DNA of 64,000 bases from Flammeovirgaceae bacterium SG7u.111. Lineage in GTDB: Bacteria > Bacteroidota > Bacteroidia > Cytophagales > Flammeovirgaceae. This document shows, in pieces, positions 55,537 to 63,436 of the stretch (position 1 is its first letter; each line of letters begins with the position of its first letter). Both the position numbers and the translations under genes were made by a program. Location of the stretch: NCBI GenBank assembly GCA_034044135.1, contig CP139021.1, positions 759,635 through 823,634 on the forward strand. The letters run 5' to 3'. The notes beneath the pieces were generated by a model. The model was given only the letters and a program-made list of their open reading frames with translations. It did not search any database and was not told the origin of the DNA.

Positions 55537-55544
55537 TATATTTG
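55537..55544 (+). promoter_or_regulatory. TATATTTG, Bacteroidota -7 box
   Basis: TATATTTG matches TAnnTTTG fully. It lies 23 bp before the outer stem of the candidate RNA at 55567, so a start near 55551 is expected. A TTTG at 55521 is only 12 nt upstream, too close for a proper -33 box. Confidence 0.45.
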
Positions 55545-55550
55545 TGTTAG

Positions 55551-55724
55551 ATAAGTGCAATAAAAACTGCGAGTAATACAAAGGCATAGTACATTTATCA
55601 TTTTTATGCTTTTGGGTTTAGCAGGAGGTTCGAGTCCCCTATCGTAGCAAGCATGTGTTTATTTTATGTGTTGTTTATTGGTTAAGGTTAAAAGGTATGC
55701 GAAATTTTTGCATACTTTTTTTTT
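55551..55724 (+). ncRNA. candidate small RNA with tRNA-like acceptor and T arm
   Basis: CTGCGA (55567-55572) pairs with TCGTAG (55642-55647, one G-T). Between them AAAGGCATA (55580-55588) pairs with TATGCTTTT (55605-55613) and AGG-A-GG (55623-55628, bulged A) pairs with CCCCT (55636-55640) around loop TTCGAGT, the invariant T-loop word of tRNAs. A T at position 8 and GG in the D-loop place also fit, but no valid anticodon arm was found. A promoter box lies upstream and a terminator downstream. A decayed tRNA, or an RNA with a tRNA-like end, is likely. Confidence 0.45.
55695..55724 (+). terminator. intrinsic terminator of the tRNA-like unit
   Basis: GTATGC (55695-55700) pairs with GCATAC (55710-55715) with an A/T-rich inner part, followed by nine T. 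It lies between the tRNA-like part and the GWxTD gene. Confidence 0.75.
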
Positions 55725-56161
55725 GCCCTTTTTGAGCAATTAATTTATGTCACTCTTTGGTGTCTGTTTGCATTAAACAAAAACCTTATTTAATGATTTT
55801 CATCGGGAACGTAGGCAAAATTGTAAAATCTTAAACAGATTTACTAATAAATGGGAATTTATTTAAAAAAATCATAAATTTTTGCAAAAAGCTTTAGCGT
55901 GATTGCAAAAAAACTGATTAGCCAAACTCATCCTCTTCCATATTGTCAGGTCTGCTTCTTTTGCCCCATCTCTTTCTAAAAATTCTGTGTCATTATCTGT
56001 GAGGGATGAATTTTGTACTATTATTGTTGTTTTACCGTCTGTGTCGCTATAATAGAAATAGAACGATATAAATAAGTTGAAATCACACAAGATAATGCTT
56101 ATGGATTGATAATTACGGTATTCAATTATTTTGTAAATACCTGTTTTTACCAAAGTATATT

Positions 56162-57364
56162 ATGATTTATAAGAAAATAACCATTCTCGTATCCTTTACC
56201 TTGTTTTTCATGCTTCATGCGATGGCCCAAGAATCGCTAGTGCCTACGGGTACAAGTGGGGGGCAAGAGCTGAGTTGCGGCTTGAAAGTGACTCCTCAGG
56301 GTGCGGTGCAGCAGGTTGAGGTCTCTTTTGAGGCTCAGCGACTTGAAAACAAGAAGAAACCCGATAATATAAAAGTAGAGTATGTACTAGAGTCGAATGC
56401 TAAAGGAATATTGAGCGAAGGTCCGCTTGATTTGGAGCAGGCGAAAGTCCAAAAGGTGAACAATACATTTTACTGTTTTTTCCAACTAGGATCGGTGGTA
56501 GATGACGACGTAAGCCTGAAAATTATTGTCACGGATGAGAAGACTGACAAATCGGTTTCACAGGCCGTGCCTTTAGAAAAACCAGGCTCTCCAGTGGAGT
56601 TTTTCTTGAGCAACCTGACGGACAGGTTCAAAAACTATTCGGTGGAGGGGGATACAATTATCTTTATGGCGAATAGCTTAGGGCCGGTGCACGTGATAAA
56701 GTTTTCTCAAGAGTTTATGCCAGCAGCACCGCCTATGGGTAATAATATGCCTGCAGGACCTGCCACCATGCAAGTAGATACTGTGTATTCGCTCACCACC
56801 AATCAGCCAATTGTACTTAAAGGAGAGGCGCTTTATTTCGCCCAGTCCGATACTACAACCAACAAGGGAATTGGTTTTAGGGTAGTGCCCCAAGGCTATC
56901 CGAAGTTTAAAAAAGTGGAGGATATCGCACGTTCTATGATCTACATTTCAACAGACAACGAAATTCAGTCGATCATTAATGGGGAAAATAAAAAAGCGGT
57001 ACTTGATAATTTTTGGATAAATGCTGGAGGTAGCGTAGATGTGGCCAAAAGGTTGATCAAAACGTATTATAACGGGGTGACCTATGCCAACCAAGAATTT
57101 ACCTCTTATAAAGAAGGCTGGAAAACCGATAAAGGCATGATCCATATAGTATTTGGGAAGCCTGCCGAAATAAATCAGTTCCAGGGCAAAGAACATTGGG
57201 TATATTATATTGGTAAAAAAAGGAAGCGTGTTACCTTTGAGTTCATAAAACGAAACAATTTGTTTTCGGACAATCATTATGAGCTTGTTCGCTCTCCAGA
57301 GTACAAGAAAGTTTGGTACGAAATGGTAGAGTCGTGGAGAAATGGGCAAGTAAATGTTTTTTAA
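56162..57364 (+). CDS. GWxTD domain-containing protein
   Basis: This is 400 residues with a signal peptide ending MAQ (about 1-20). The GWxTD box is in EFTSYKEGWKTDKGMIHIVFGKPAEI, preceded by KRLIKTYYNGVTYAN. The C-terminal part RKRVTFEFIKRNNLFSDNHYELV... is typical of this Bacteroidota family of unknown function, often encoded with outer-membrane and stress proteins. Exported, not a lipoprotein. Starts 8 bp after a spurious-looking minus-strand frame. Confidence 0.88.
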   Translation: MIYKKITILVSFTLFFMLHAMAQESLVPTGTSGGQELSCGLKVTPQGAVQQVEVSFEAQRLENKKKPDNIKVEYVLESNAKGILSEGPLDLEQAKVQKVNNTFYCFFQLGSVVDDDVSLKIIVTDEKTDKSVSQAVPLEKPGSPVEFFLSNLTDRFKNYSVEGDTIIFMANSLGPVHVIKFSQEFMPAAPPMGNNMPAGPATMQVDTVYSLTTNQPIVLKGEALYFAQSDTTTNKGIGFRVVPQGYPKFKKVEDIARSMIYISTDNEIQSIINGENKKAVLDNFWINAGGSVDVAKRLIKTYYNGVTYANQEFTSYKEGWKTDKGMIHIVFGKPAEINQFQGKEHWVYYIGKKRKRVTFEFIKRNNLFSDNHYELVRSPEYKKVWYEMVESWRNGQVNVF

Positions 57365-57468
57365 GCACTTGTGCCCTTGGTAATTTTTAGGGACAAAAAA
57401 CATGTATAGGATACTAGTGCCTTATAGAGAAATAGGTTGTCTTTATTTTTTTTGATTACTTAACAACG

Positions 57469-58215
57469 ATGCACGAATCCTTAATAGTCAATGCTGAATC
57501 AATAAAAGCCTCACAAATCACTTTTGTAGGAGACCTGCATGGTTGCTACCGGAGCTTCAAGGCTTTACTAGAAAAAATCCCCCAAGAAGATAACGTCGTA
57601 GTCCTGCTTGGGGATGTGATCAATAAGGGCAAGAGGTCTTATGAAACGTACCAGTTTGTGAGGGGGCAGGGCTTCATGCAGTTGCTGGGCAACCATGATT
57701 ATTATTGTGTAAACAGGCATAATGAACACGGGCAAATTCCTTGGCTGAGGCAAGGGGGTGGATCTACGGTTCAGTCTATCCGCAACCACTTTGAAAACTT
57801 AGGAGACAGTCAACTACAGATTGTCCTTTCGGAAATGGCTTATTACTTCCGAAGTGCTCTTTCGTACCTTATAGTGGAAACTAGTTTTGGGAAGAAGCTA
57901 TTGGCTACGCACGGAGGTATTAGTCCAAAGGTTTATCGGCAATATTATTTTAACTTGCCTCAGGTTCTCAATATGGACATCCGTCGCTCTACCTCCTACT
58001 TGTTCAATAAAATGGAATTGGTGGATTTACCAGGATTTATACAAGTGATAGGTCACCAGCCTACCGAAAAAGACAGGTTGTTCGATGGAAAAAACTATCA
58101 TTTGGATACGGGCTGCGTGTATAACCGAAGGGGCATGGGTTGGCTAACAGCTGGTACTTTCAGTCTCGTAGAAGACCGCCCACCCATTATTACCCAACAA
58201 GTGAATATCGATTAG
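57469..58215 (+). CDS. PPP-type metallophosphoesterase
   Basis: This is 248 residues. GDLHGCYRSF (21-30, metal 1), VVLLGDVINKGKRSYET (GDxxxxG, about 46-52), LLGNHDYYC (GNH-D, about 76) and the later IGHQPTEKD (GHxP) are the PPP/bacterial symmetrical-tetraphosphatase-like motifs. Its substrate, protein phosphoserine/threonine or dinucleotide, is not settled. It overlaps the convergent next gene at the stop by 4 bp. Confidence 0.88.
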   Translation: MHESLIVNAESIKASQITFVGDLHGCYRSFKALLEKIPQEDNVVVLLGDVINKGKRSYETYQFVRGQGFMQLLGNHDYYCVNRHNEHGQIPWLRQGGGSTVQSIRNHFENLGDSQLQIVLSEMAYYFRSALSYLIVETSFGKKLLATHGGISPKVYRQYYFNLPQVLNMDIRRSTSYLFNKMELVDLPGFIQVIGHQPTEKDRLFDGKNYHLDTGCVYNRRGMGWLTAGTFSLVEDRPPIITQQVNID

Positions 58216-59348
58216 TTTGCTACAACTGGGTCGAAGTGCAGCAATTCGAATTTGATGGCTTCTTTTTCCTTACCACTTATTTTGAAGAGCGCCGTGAAAA
58301 ACTCTATATCTTCGGGCACTCCGTCATAAAAGCTATTGAGCGAATCATTTTCTGTAAAATATTGGATAACAGAAATACTTCCTACATCTAGTGGGGACAT
58401 GAAGTACGTATAGACCGCATCATTATTACCGGGCAGTCTCGACACCAGAGCGTAGTCGGTATTGAGGGTTGGGGTAACTTTTGATTGATAAAGGATTTTT
58501 TTTCCACTTTTAGGATGGGTGTAGGTTATCTTTCCTCCTCCAAGCTTGTATTGTGGATTGTATTGCGTAAATGTTTTTTCAAACTTCCCCATGGTATTGG
58601 GCTGCCCCACAAATATGCAGTTGCTGTTCAATAGTTCTTCTTCCTTCGTTTGGTTGGCAAGCCTCAGCTCAAATTCGCTATTATTCTTGATGAACCACTG
58701 AAGGAGGTAATAGGTGGCAAATGGGCCCAATTTGGTGAGGTAAGCAACATCATTATTTTCCGATTCTGGTTGTGGTAAAATAGCTTGGGAGCTATCCGAA
58801 GTAGCAATAGTTCCCAAGCCATGGTAATCGCCCATGTAGACCAGGTTAGGCTTTTCGGAGTGGAAGTAGCCTATCCAAAAACGTCCACCTAGGTTGTAGG
58901 AAAACAGGTCTTTGGAAGTGAGCAAGTAGATGTAACCGATGGAGATAAGAAATAGGAAAATGAAGGTTAGGTAGCCTATAGATTTGGTATTGCTATCGAT
59001 AAGGGGAGGGTTAATTGTTTTGTTGTTGACAAACTCTACATTGTATGTTCCTTGTTCTATCTGAAACTTTAAGCTATCATACTTGCCCTCTTCTTTGTAA
59101 TATTCATCCAGCTTCTTTCTGAGATTGTACACATACATTTTAACCTTCGTGTCGTTTTTGACAGGGTCATAAGTCTCTCCAAATATTTCCCTCCCTATAG
59201 CATATTCTTGTAAATAATTGCCCCTTACCGCTGCTTCAACCAAAAATTTAAGCAGTTCTCTGTTTTTGGTGGAATACCCAAAGCTTTCACTAGCAAAAAT
59301 TTTTTCGAGATACTCATTTATTTTAATGTCGTTTGTCATTACTCCCAT
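58212..59348 (-). CDS. ToxR-like membrane regulator (winged helix, one TM helix, periplasmic part)
   Basis: This is 378 residues. The first 105 residues form a winged-helix-like domain with ELLKFLVEAAVRGNYLQEYAIGREIFG and KVKMYVYNLRKKLDEYYKEEGKYD (a recognition helix rich in K/R). Hydrophobic helix at about 124-143 (IGYLTFIFLFLISIGYIYLL), then a 235-residue exported domain with LPGNNDAVYTYFMSP and beta strands. Arrangement matches ToxR/CadC regulators, where the outside part senses a signal. Target unknown; the eCIS regulator genes lie next to it. Confidence 0.65.
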   Translation of the reverse strand: MGVMTNDIKINEYLEKIFASESFGYSTKNRELLKFLVEAAVRGNYLQEYAIGREIFGETYDPVKNDTKVKMYVYNLRKKLDEYYKEEGKYDSLKFQIEQGTYNVEFVNNKTINPPLIDSNTKSIGYLTFIFLFLISIGYIYLLTSKDLFSYNLGGRFWIGYFHSEKPNLVYMGDYHGLGTIATSDSSQAILPQPESENNDVAYLTKLGPFATYYLLQWFIKNNSEFELRLANQTKEEELLNSNCIFVGQPNTMGKFEKTFTQYNPQYKLGGGKITYTHPKSGKKILYQSKVTPTLNTDYALVSRLPGNNDAVYTYFMSPLDVGSISVIQYFTENDSLNSFYDGVPEDIEFFTALFKISGKEKEAIKFELLHFDPVVAN

Positions 59349-59871
59349 AACCTAATATGTCATCATAGCTTCACTAAATATGGTGAAGTTATATAAACCG
59401 TAGAATTTTGAGGATTTTTAGATGTAAAATCTTTTGTAGGTTGCTTAAGCCTAAAGAAGTGTTGCTGCAGAACAAGCTCCGAATAGCCTTTAGAAAGGCA
59501 GAGGCCAATTGTCGATAAATTGTCTGTTGAAGTTATTATTTATAGCGTGATTTTTGTGGATTGAGGTTATACAGAAAATTTTTATCTCTTACCAGCTCAC
59601 AAAATAACTTTTTCTGTTTACTTACTCTTTCTACTTCAGTATAGAGCCATACTAACCAACCCGCAAAGAGTATTCTCAATTCACAACAAATATGTACACC
59701 TCTTTCCCTCTAAGGAAAGAGCTTTAGACTATCAGCTTGCTAACTACAAAAAACTAGCTACAAATTACTATTTCTGATTTTGCCTTACTATCACATACAA
59801 TGTGGCTGTTTGCCGCTGCATTGCCACTAACCAATACTCGATATTAATGTGAATTCAACATAAACCAACTC
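59349..59871. other. intergenic region upstream of the PAS-LuxR gene
   Basis: 523 bp between the divergent ToxR-like and LuxR-type genes, strongly AT-rich, holding presumed promoters of both. No confident stem-loop, RNA or consensus promoter was found. Confidence 0.4.
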
Positions 59872-60588
59872 ATGGATATACTATTTGCTAGTGAATTATT
59901 TCAATTGATATTTAATCAGTTTGATAGAGAACCCGATGCATTTGTCAGGTTGTTCGACGACTCTCAGAATTTTATGGCTTATGATTACCTCTGTGAAAAA
60001 AAGGAGTTTTTAGATGTAAGCTCTTCCTTTACCGAAATCTTTGGCTACCCAAAACAAAGCATTGTTGGGAAAAAAGAGTTCTTTCAAAAGAATATTCACG
60101 CCGATGACGAGGACCTGTTTTTGGGCTTTTTCAATATGCTTCCCAAGGGAGAAAAGGCTAAAATCAACAAACATCAGCGTGCATGGCTGCTCGATAAAAT
60201 GAAGTGTAGGGTGAAGCATCGTGACGGGCATTGGAAAGAGATTATTATTTATTCCTTTACTTATTTTATAGAGATAAGAGGTTGGCACAAAGTAGGAATG
60301 CTTACTGAAGCTCAAAGTAGGGCAGGAAATAATGAGTTTTCTGTAATTGGAAAACAGGCGAAAAGGGAGGCTGTGTCTTGGGAGAAAAAAGAGCGGGTAA
60401 AAGTATCGAAGCGAGAGAGCGAAGTATTAGCGCTGCTTGGTCAAGGGATGATAGCCAAAGAAATAGCCGATAAGCTTTGTATAAGTACCAGTACGGTCAT
60501 TACACACAAGAAAAACCTCATAAATAAAATGGGGGTTAAAAACACAGCCCAACTGATAAGTAAAGCCAGTAACATGCTGCTACTTTAG
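59872..60588 (+). CDS. PAS-like domain LuxR family regulator
   Basis: This is 238 residues. The N-terminal PAS-like sensor (about 15-135) has FLDVSSSFTEIFGYPKQSIVGKKEFFQKNIHADD and GHWKEIIIYSFTYFIEIRG. The C-terminal LuxR/GerE helix-turn-helix is KRESEVLALLGQGMIAKEIADKLCISTSTVITHKKNLINKMGV (about 178-222). It likely senses a redox or small-molecule cue. It lies 46 bp upstream of the NusG-like gene and 1 kb upstream of the eCIS genes, so it is a likely activator of them (inference). Confidence 0.85.
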   Translation: MDILFASELFQLIFNQFDREPDAFVRLFDDSQNFMAYDYLCEKKEFLDVSSSFTEIFGYPKQSIVGKKEFFQKNIHADDEDLFLGFFNMLPKGEKAKINKHQRAWLLDKMKCRVKHRDGHWKEIIIYSFTYFIEIRGWHKVGMLTEAQSRAGNNEFSVIGKQAKREAVSWEKKERVKVSKRESEVLALLGQGMIAKEIADKLCISTSTVITHKKNLINKMGVKNTAQLISKASNMLLL

Positions 60589-60634
60589 TATGTTCAAAAA
60601 GTACTCACATTCAATCTAAACCTAAAACACTAAC

Positions 60635-61162
60635 ATGATTGCCTCTGTCCAACCTCAACACGAGGCGAGTGCCTGCCAATGGTATGCAGTGAACACTCGT
60701 TTCAAACACGAAAAAAAAGTGCATAAGCTTTTACAAGCCAAAGGCGTACATAGTTTTTTGCCCCTTTATTCGACTCTTCGCTATTGGAGCGACCGCAAGA
60801 AGAGGGTTGAAGAACCTCTTTTCAGCTGCTACCTTTTTGTAAAGATCAATTTGAAGGAGAAGCTTGATGTTTTGCAGACCAACGGCGTATTGAGTTTTGT
60901 AAGTTTCGAGCACAGCCCCGTGTCCATTCCTGAGTGCCAAATAGAAACTATCCAGCGGTTGCTGAGTGGAAATGCGGAATTTGAGGTGAAGCATCATTTC
61001 AAAAGAGGGGAAAGGGTAAAAGTGGTTTCAGGTCCATTTGCGGGTATGGAAGGTCATTTGCTTCGCACTAAAACAGCATCAAGGCTGATGATCGGCATAG
61101 ATGCGCTCAAGCAATCCATTGCCGTGGAAATAGGAGCGCATGAGCTTGAGCCAATTAAGTAA
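60635..61162 (+). CDS. UpxY/RfaH-type NusG-like transcription antiterminator
   Basis: This is 175 residues. NGN domain opens QWYAVNTRFKHEKKVHKLLQAKGVHSFLPL, with FSCYLFVKINLKEKLDVLQTNGVLSFVSF; KOW at the C end (VKVVSGPFAGMEGHLL). UpxY proteins of Bacteroides antiterminate capsule operons, RfaH does so for long surface operons. Here it sits between a LuxR-type regulator and a 410-bp leader before the eCIS genes, suggesting it helps RNA polymerase read that long operon. The link is inferred. Confidence 0.87.
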   Translation: MIASVQPQHEASACQWYAVNTRFKHEKKVHKLLQAKGVHSFLPLYSTLRYWSDRKKRVEEPLFSCYLFVKINLKEKLDVLQTNGVLSFVSFEHSPVSIPECQIETIQRLLSGNAEFEVKHHFKRGERVKVVSGPFAGMEGHLLRTKTASRLMIGIDALKQSIAVEIGAHELEPIK

Positions 61163-61479
61163 AACCCTTTATGAGTAATTTATTACTTCTTTAGTTGAAA
61201 TATCCCCATTAATGAGGATTGAACTAGGAGAAGATTTCCTTTACCTTGTGCCTATCGAATCTTCAAGTTTGAAATAGTATAAACTGTTTCTTCAAGCATG
61301 ACTTTCGCAGGCCGATACAGAACCTAACATGTATTGGTTTTTCATGTCTCAAAGCATGGCAATTGCGCAAGTTCCATTACAAGTTTAATAAGCCGCTTAT
61401 ATGTGACTTAATTGGCGGAGCTTTATACAAAGGCAAAAAATACCCGCATTCATTTCTAAAAACAGAACCATTCAGAAAT

Positions 61480-61487
61480 TGTATTTG
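61480..61487 (+). promoter_or_regulatory. possible -7 box TGTATTTG of the eCIS operon
   Basis: One mismatch from TAnnTTTG, 86 bp before the DUF4255 ATG. No good -33 box at 19 nt upstream, which might mean an activator is needed. Confidence 0.3.
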
Positions 61488-61506
61488 ACCTATTTAGGCT
61501 TTTAGC

Positions 61507-61526
61507 TCGATGGGTACTTTCATCGA
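61507..61526 (+). promoter_or_regulatory. leader hairpin, candidate antiterminator recruitment site
   Basis: TCGATG (61507-61512) pairs with CATCGA (61521-61526) around an 8-nt loop, 47 bp before the DUF4255 start codon. No T-run follows, so it is not a terminator by sequence. Confidence 0.35.
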
Positions 61527-61572
61527 ATAGTTATTTGTGCCTACCGGATAACAAAATAAAAACTTACTCTAA

Positions 61573-62136
61573 ATGATTAATGAAGCGATTGAATTGATAG
61601 TGGAGAAGCTCAACGATGCTGTTTCGGATGGAGTGGAAGACTTTGTGGTAGCAGGGAACATTGCTTTTGCCGAAGGCTCGGAAGAAGGGCTGGCGTTGGC
61701 AAATAAAATAGTGCTGAGCTTGGTGAACATAGACGAAGAATCTACCATGAAAAATGGGCATTATTTCCGCAAAAGAGCCGATGCGGTGGAGTATCGGAAC
61801 CGTCCTGTTAATTTGAACTTGTACCTGTTGTTTAGTGCAAATTTTACCAATAACTACAACGATGCACTGGCAATGACTTCCCGAACCATCGAGTTTTTCC
61901 AAAGATCGAACACCTTTACGCTTCACAATACAAGCCCTGAAGGTCTCGATTTTCAGTTGGTGCTCGACTTGCACACCATCACTTTTGAGCAGGTGAACTA
62001 CCTCTGGGGCTCGCTTGGGGGAAAGCAATATCCATTTGTGCTGTATAAATGTAGAGTGGTGAGCATAGAAGCGAAAGATCCAGTGGGTTCAGGCGCGCTG
62101 ATCGAAGAAATTCATTCTAAGGAAAAAATGCAGTAA
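61573..62136 (+). CDS. DUF4255 family protein, eCIS cap/terminator-type (Pvc16/Afp16-like)
   Basis: This is 187 residues, complete DUF4255: MINEAIELIVEKLNDAV opens, then IVLSLVNIDEESTMKNGHYF, VNLNLYLLFSANFTNNYNDALAMTSRTIEFFQ and LVLDLHTITFEQVNYLWGSLGGKQYPFVLYKCRVV. In contractile systems (PVC, Afp, AlgoCIS) this family forms the sheath terminator/cap end. It is the first structural gene of the eCIS operon, 10 bp before the next. Confidence 0.9.
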   Translation: MINEAIELIVEKLNDAVSDGVEDFVVAGNIAFAEGSEEGLALANKIVLSLVNIDEESTMKNGHYFRKRADAVEYRNRPVNLNLYLLFSANFTNNYNDALAMTSRTIEFFQRSNTFTLHNTSPEGLDFQLVLDLHTITFEQVNYLWGSLGGKQYPFVLYKCRVVSIEAKDPVGSGALIEEIHSKEKMQ

Positions 62137-62146
62137 GTAAGACAAA

Positions 62147-63370
62147 ATGGCTTTTAGCATTACATATAAAAGACTGTTTGAGGTAAAGGTTCTCCACGAT
62201 TATTACCTCAACCAAGGTGAAACCCCGTTCGATGAGCTGGACCCTGCAATTCTTGATGCCAAAATGGCTGCGTATTCCTTGGACAAAGAGTTGTTGTTTT
62301 ATCCCGAAAAAGCAACTAGCAGGTATGTGTTTAGGCAAACTCCGGTGGGTTTTTTTATAGCCTTAAAGGTAGAGCCAAGGGAAACCATCCCTGTTACCTA
62401 TCAGCCTTTTTCTCCACTGGGCGGTCATCAAAAAATCACAGTGTTGGCAGCCTTAAAAAACCCTGTTTTCAACAACTTTACCAACTTGCCTATTCATCAA
62501 GAAGCAAATACAATCTATTATTTCAGCAACTTGGCGGGAGGAACTGGAAGTAGTTTCCCAACACTTACCAAGCCATTTGCAAAGCTAGAAAGTGGTAAAA
62601 CATATTTCCCGGGAGATTTGGTAGCAAGTGCAGATGGAAGCAAGCTATACGAAGCAACCACGACTACCAAAAGAGGTTTGGGCACTGCCGATTGGGAAAA
62701 AAGACCGCTAAAACCATATGTTTCGGCTGCCGATAAAGTAACGCTTGTAAACTCAGCTATCAGCCATACGCTTACGACGGCTGGGGTACAAAAATTGACC
62801 CTGAGCGTGTTAGACTTGAACGTGGACGAAGCGGGTAAACAGTTGGTTTATGAAGAGAAGTGGGAGGAAAACCAAGATTTACAAACGGTACAAGCGAACT
62901 TGCAAAGCTTGCCTATTGGCTATTACCAATTCAAGTTTGAAGGAGAGAGCGGCTATTTGCATGAGTTTTCGGCCTACTTGTGGACCAAATCGGAAAAGCC
63001 ACCTTTTGCCATAATCGAGCTTTTCCATAAAGCTGGATTAGGAGACTACGCTCTTTTGGACGATGCGGAAAATACGCTGACCATGCCCAGTTTTGAAATT
63101 AGGCTCAAGAACAGGGCTTCCTTCTGGAGGTATTTTTTCACCAAAGATATCACGCTCCCAGCTGATGCAGACCTAGAAGAAGAGGCAAGCTCGAACAGGC
63201 AGGCTATTACGAAAAAGGCTAAGCATTTAACAAGCTCGTACAACACTCTTACATTAGAACAAGACGGGGAGGAAGTATCCCTCCCCAATCCCTCGGCTGC
63301 CCAACTCCGCCCCGAAAGGGATGCGGGCAACCCCGATAAAATAAAAGTGGTATCAGAAGTGTATTTATAA
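62147..63370 (+). CDS. eCIS-associated protein of unknown function, possible CBM5/12-like segment
   Basis: This is 407 residues. It opens FSITYKRLFEVKVLHDYYLNQ and has no signal or TM. At about 144-185 sits KTYFPGDLVASADGSKLYEA and later TADWEKRP, a pattern (Y-x-x-G-D-x-V, Y-x-A, W) reminiscent of CBM5/12 chitin-binding-like modules. The C half is beta-rich (GYYQFKFEGESGYLHEF, FEIRLKNRASFWRYFF), followed by a hydrophilic, charged end with no known domain. Position between DUF4255 and sheath suggests a structural part: cap adaptor, tail-fibre-like or plug. Unrecognised otherwise. Confidence 0.65.
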   Translation: MAFSITYKRLFEVKVLHDYYLNQGETPFDELDPAILDAKMAAYSLDKELLFYPEKATSRYVFRQTPVGFFIALKVEPRETIPVTYQPFSPLGGHQKITVLAALKNPVFNNFTNLPIHQEANTIYYFSNLAGGTGSSFPTLTKPFAKLESGKTYFPGDLVASADGSKLYEATTTTKRGLGTADWEKRPLKPYVSAADKVTLVNSAISHTLTTAGVQKLTLSVLDLNVDEAGKQLVYEEKWEENQDLQTVQANLQSLPIGYYQFKFEGESGYLHEFSAYLWTKSEKPPFAIIELFHKAGLGDYALLDDAENTLTMPSFEIRLKNRASFWRYFFTKDITLPADADLEEEASSNRQAITKKAKHLTSSYNTLTLEQDGEEVSLPNPSAAQLRPERDAGNPDKIKVVSEVYL

Positions 63371-63436
63371 CTTTTGATGCTCCTGTCATTCTGAAAAAAG
63401 AATCTTTTCATCTCTAAGTTTTAACCGTTAAATAAT

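Larger units (their letters stand above)
61163..61572 (+). other. long leader region before the eCIS operon
   Basis: 410 bp without a gene. TGTATTTG at 61480-61487 differs from TAnnTTTG at one base and would start the RNA near 61494. A hairpin TCGATG/CATCGA (61507-61526) with an 8-nt loop then lies in the first 35 nt of the message, without a T-run. Such leader hairpins are where RfaH/LoaP-type factors act; that it is a loading site here is inference. Confidence 0.45.

Noticed and set aside
55872-56153. 93-residue minus-strand frame
   Set aside because: Only 8 bp separate it from the divergent GWxTD start, leaving no promoter room; strongly AT-rich with no domain pattern. Probably chance.
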